NCBI GenBank assembly: GCA_030631445.1
Contig: DAOVLD010000018.1
Span: forward strand, 1-15,059
Length of the DNA stretch: 15,059 nt
Direction: 5' to 3'
From: Bacteroidota bacterium
GTDB lineage: Bacteria; Bacteroidota; Bacteroidia; Bacteroidales; VadinHA17
In this document: in pieces, positions 13,383 through 15,059 of the stretch
How the letters are laid out: each line of letters starts with the position of its first letter
How positions within the stretch are numbered: the stretch's first letter is position 1
Program-made: the position numbers and the translations under genes
The notes under the pieces: generated by a model
The model's input: the letters and a program-made list of their open reading frames with translations, nothing else
What the model was told of the DNA's origin: nothing
Database searches by the model: none

Positions 13383-14792
13383 ATGGACGAAGACAGGTTT
13401 TTTTCAGAGGAAGATGATGAGGTAACAGATCTGGTGAAGCAGTATGAAGCTGCAAAAGCAAATAGAAAAAGCAATTTTTTTGATGTCTCGGATTTTGAGA
13501 GTATTATCAACTACTATATTGAAATTAGTAATTTCAACAAGGCACTTGAAGTAATTGTTCAGGCTACAAAACAACATCCTCAATCAACTGCTATACAACT
13601 TAAGAAAGCACAGGTTCTGATTGAACGTGGACAGCCAATTAAATCAATGAAAATCCTTCGGGATATTGAAGTTCTTGAATCAGGAAACCCCGAATTTTAT
13701 ATAATAAAGGGAACTGCTTATTCATTGATGGGAGATATTTCCAAAGCATTAAAAAGTTACAATAAAGCTGTTGAGCCAGATGTTGATAATGAGGAAGAAA
13801 TTCTTTATGGGATTGCATTATCACTTCAACATCAGAATTTCTACAAAGAGTCTGTTAATTTCCTTGAACGGGCAATGCATCTAAATCCCGGTAATAATAA
13901 ATATTTATATGAGCTTGGATTTGCTTATGAGAAAATGGGTGATCTGGAAAGAAGTGTTAAACTTTATTTAAATTATCTTGATGAGGATCCCTTTTCAGAG
14001 AATACATGGTTCAATCTGGGAGTAATTTATAATAAACTCGGGAAGAAAAAAGATGCTCTGGAAGCCTTTGATTTTACTCTTGCTGTTAATGATGAAAATG
14101 CTTTCGCACTGTTTTATAAAGCTAATATTCTTACTGATCAGGGTAAATACAAGGAAGCTTTAATTGAATATCACGATTATATGAAAATTGAATATGACAG
14201 TATTGATGGTTTTATGGGTATGGCTTATTGTTATGAAAGACTGGGTAAATACGATCTTGCTGAAAAATACTACAGGGAGGCAATAGCTGAGGAACCTGAA
14301 TATGCCGAAGGATGGAACGGCCTTGCCAGTATAGCATACGAAATAGATAATTTTGAAGAGACTATTTTTTGTTTAAAAAGAGCTATTAAACTTGATCCTG
14401 ATAATTCCGAATACCAGATTTTTCTGGCGCAGGTTTTAGACCTGATAGGTGAGGCAGGTGGTTCATATAATGCATACAAAAAAGCTCTGGAGATTGATCC
14501 GGAAAATAAAGATTATCAATTGGAACTGGCCGAAATGCTTGTGAAAAACAGATTATGGACAGAAACTTTACTGGAACTTGATGTGGAACAAAAGGAAAAT
14601 GATATGTCAATACATAATTATTGTTATCTGGCAATAGCTAATTTTGGAATTGGTAATGAAAAGAAAGGGCTTTTTTACCTTGATAAAGTATTAAATATAA
14701 ATCCCGGAATAATGGATACTTTTTATATCTTTTATTCAGAATGGAAAACAAATACGAAAATCGGAAAATTGATTAAAAAATATAAAAAATAA
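13383..14792 (+). CDS. Tetratricopeptide-repeat protein
   Basis: 469-residue protein with no signal peptide or membrane segment, so probably a cytoplasmic scaffold for protein-protein contact. After an acidic N-terminus (MDEDRFFSEEDDEV) and a short charged helix, residues about 35-445 are a solenoid of roughly a dozen 34-residue TPR-like units; the clearest have the W/Y-LG-Y/A-P pattern, such as WFNLGVIYNKLGKKKDALEAF (209-229), AYCYERLGKYDLAEKYYREA (281-300) and YNAYKKALEIDPENKDYQLE (362-381). The basic tail is KIGKLIKKYKK. The ATG at 13383 is chosen because an upstream in-frame TTG at 13356 lies inside the -7 promoter element. A ComA-family gene follows after 7 bp, so the two are probably co-transcribed; a link between them in function is plausible but not shown. 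Confidence 0.9.
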   Translation: MDEDRFFSEEDDEVTDLVKQYEAAKANRKSNFFDVSDFESIINYYIEISNFNKALEVIVQATKQHPQSTAIQLKKAQVLIERGQPIKSMKILRDIEVLESGNPEFYIIKGTAYSLMGDISKALKSYNKAVEPDVDNEEEILYGIALSLQHQNFYKESVNFLERAMHLNPGNNKYLYELGFAYEKMGDLERSVKLYLNYLDEDPFSENTWFNLGVIYNKLGKKKDALEAFDFTLAVNDENAFALFYKANILTDQGKYKEALIEYHDYMKIEYDSIDGFMGMAYCYERLGKYDLAEKYYREAIAEEPEYAEGWNGLASIAYEIDNFEETIFCLKRAIKLDPDNSEYQIFLAQVLDLIGEAGGSYNAYKKALEIDPENKDYQLELAEMLVKNRLWTETLLELDVEQKENDMSIHNYCYLAIANFGIGNEKKGLFYLDKVLNINPGIMDTFYIFYSEWKTNTKIGKLIKKYKK

Positions 14793-14799
14793 GAAAAAT

Positions 14800-15059
14800 A
14801 TGAATTTTGGTCTTCCTTATATTCCTGAACGGACAAAGAAACCCAGAGACGTAGGGCTTACAATGGTTATGGATAAAGGTCTTAGCACTCGTGAAGCTGA
14901 AAACCTGATGCAATCGAGCGGTGAATATACCGATGTAGTTAAGTTTGGTTTTGGTACTGCACTAATTACAAACGATCTTGAATCAAAAATAAAGATATAT
15001 AGAGAAGCCGGTGCAACACCCTTTTTCGGAGGAACCTTGTTTGAATCATTTATTATCAG
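14800..15059 (+). CDS. Phosphosulfolactate synthase family protein (ComA-like), 3' truncated by window edge
   Basis: The first 86 residues are present. They contain LTMVMDKGLSTREAENLM (19-36), GEYTDVVKFGFGTALIT (41-57) and ATPFFGGTLFESFII (71-85), the conserved N-terminal strands of the ComA family (PF02679), a TIM-barrel fold. In methanogens ComA adds sulfite to phosphoenolpyruvate to form phosphosulfolactate, the first step towards coenzyme M; plant HSA32 proteins belong to the same family with a different role. In Bacteroidota the product is not established to my knowledge; a use in sulfonate or sulfonolipid metabolism is conceivable, but coenzyme M itself is not expected. The catalytic lysine and most phosphate-binding residues lie beyond the window. 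It starts 7 bp after the TPR stop, the tightest same-strand spacing in the window, which argues for an operon. Confidence 0.85.
   Translation, partial: MNFGLPYIPERTKKPRDVGLTMVMDKGLSTREAENLMQSSGEYTDVVKFGFGTALITNDLESKIKIYREAGATPFFGGTLFESFII

Overview
The window looks like chromosomal DNA of an AT-rich member of the Bacteroidota, probably near the Bacteroidales. The signs are: matches to the Bacteroidota promoter element TAnnTTTG a short way upstream of six genes on the correct strand; start codons with little or no Shine-Dalgarno sequence; a secreted DUF4369/DUF5106-type thioredoxin protein; the neighbours ffh and folD; and a TPR gene directly followed by a phosphosulfolactate-synthase (ComA-family) gene. 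This is inference from content; no 16S rRNA or other taxonomic marker is present.

Layout. 1-699 (+): 3' part of a FecE/BtuD-like ABC transporter ATPase, convergent with 708-2117 (-), a secreted thioredoxin-fold protein. 2210-3121 (-): a family 2 glycosyltransferase. 3122-3748: a 627-bp gene-free stretch with a hairpin, an 8-bp-phased palindromic repeat array and a cluster of competing stem-loops. 3749-5710: a probable type II restriction-modification pair, a PD-(D/E)XK-like nuclease (+) and an N-terminally HTH-fused beta-class DNA methyltransferase (-), whose 3' ends overlap by 12 bp. 5864-10287 (+): housekeeping genes argS, ffh and folD. 10607-13252 (+): a large lipoprotein resembling GH84 beta-N-acetylglucosaminidases. 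13383-15059 (+): a TPR-repeat protein and the start of a ComA-family gene, 7 bp apart and probably one operon.

Functionally this is mostly ordinary chromosome: translation (argS), membrane-protein targeting (ffh), one-carbon metabolism (folD), nutrient uptake and envelope enzymes, with a restriction-modification module between the glycosyltransferase and argS. The genes do not form one pathway.

The least explained signal is in the gaps. Five of the longer intergenic stretches carry degenerate tandem arrays of 7-9 bp units (AATGNNTA/CATTNNAT, TAACCCG, TAACNTA, AATGGAAN, ATTCCANN, NNGGGTN, CACTCAAC). Some reverse orientation in the middle, one encodes the last residues of Ffh, and one composite module occurs on both sides of ffh. 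I found no clear new defence or metabolic system. The repeats, and the possible self-control of the restriction-modification pair by its HTH-fused methyltransferase, are the best leads.
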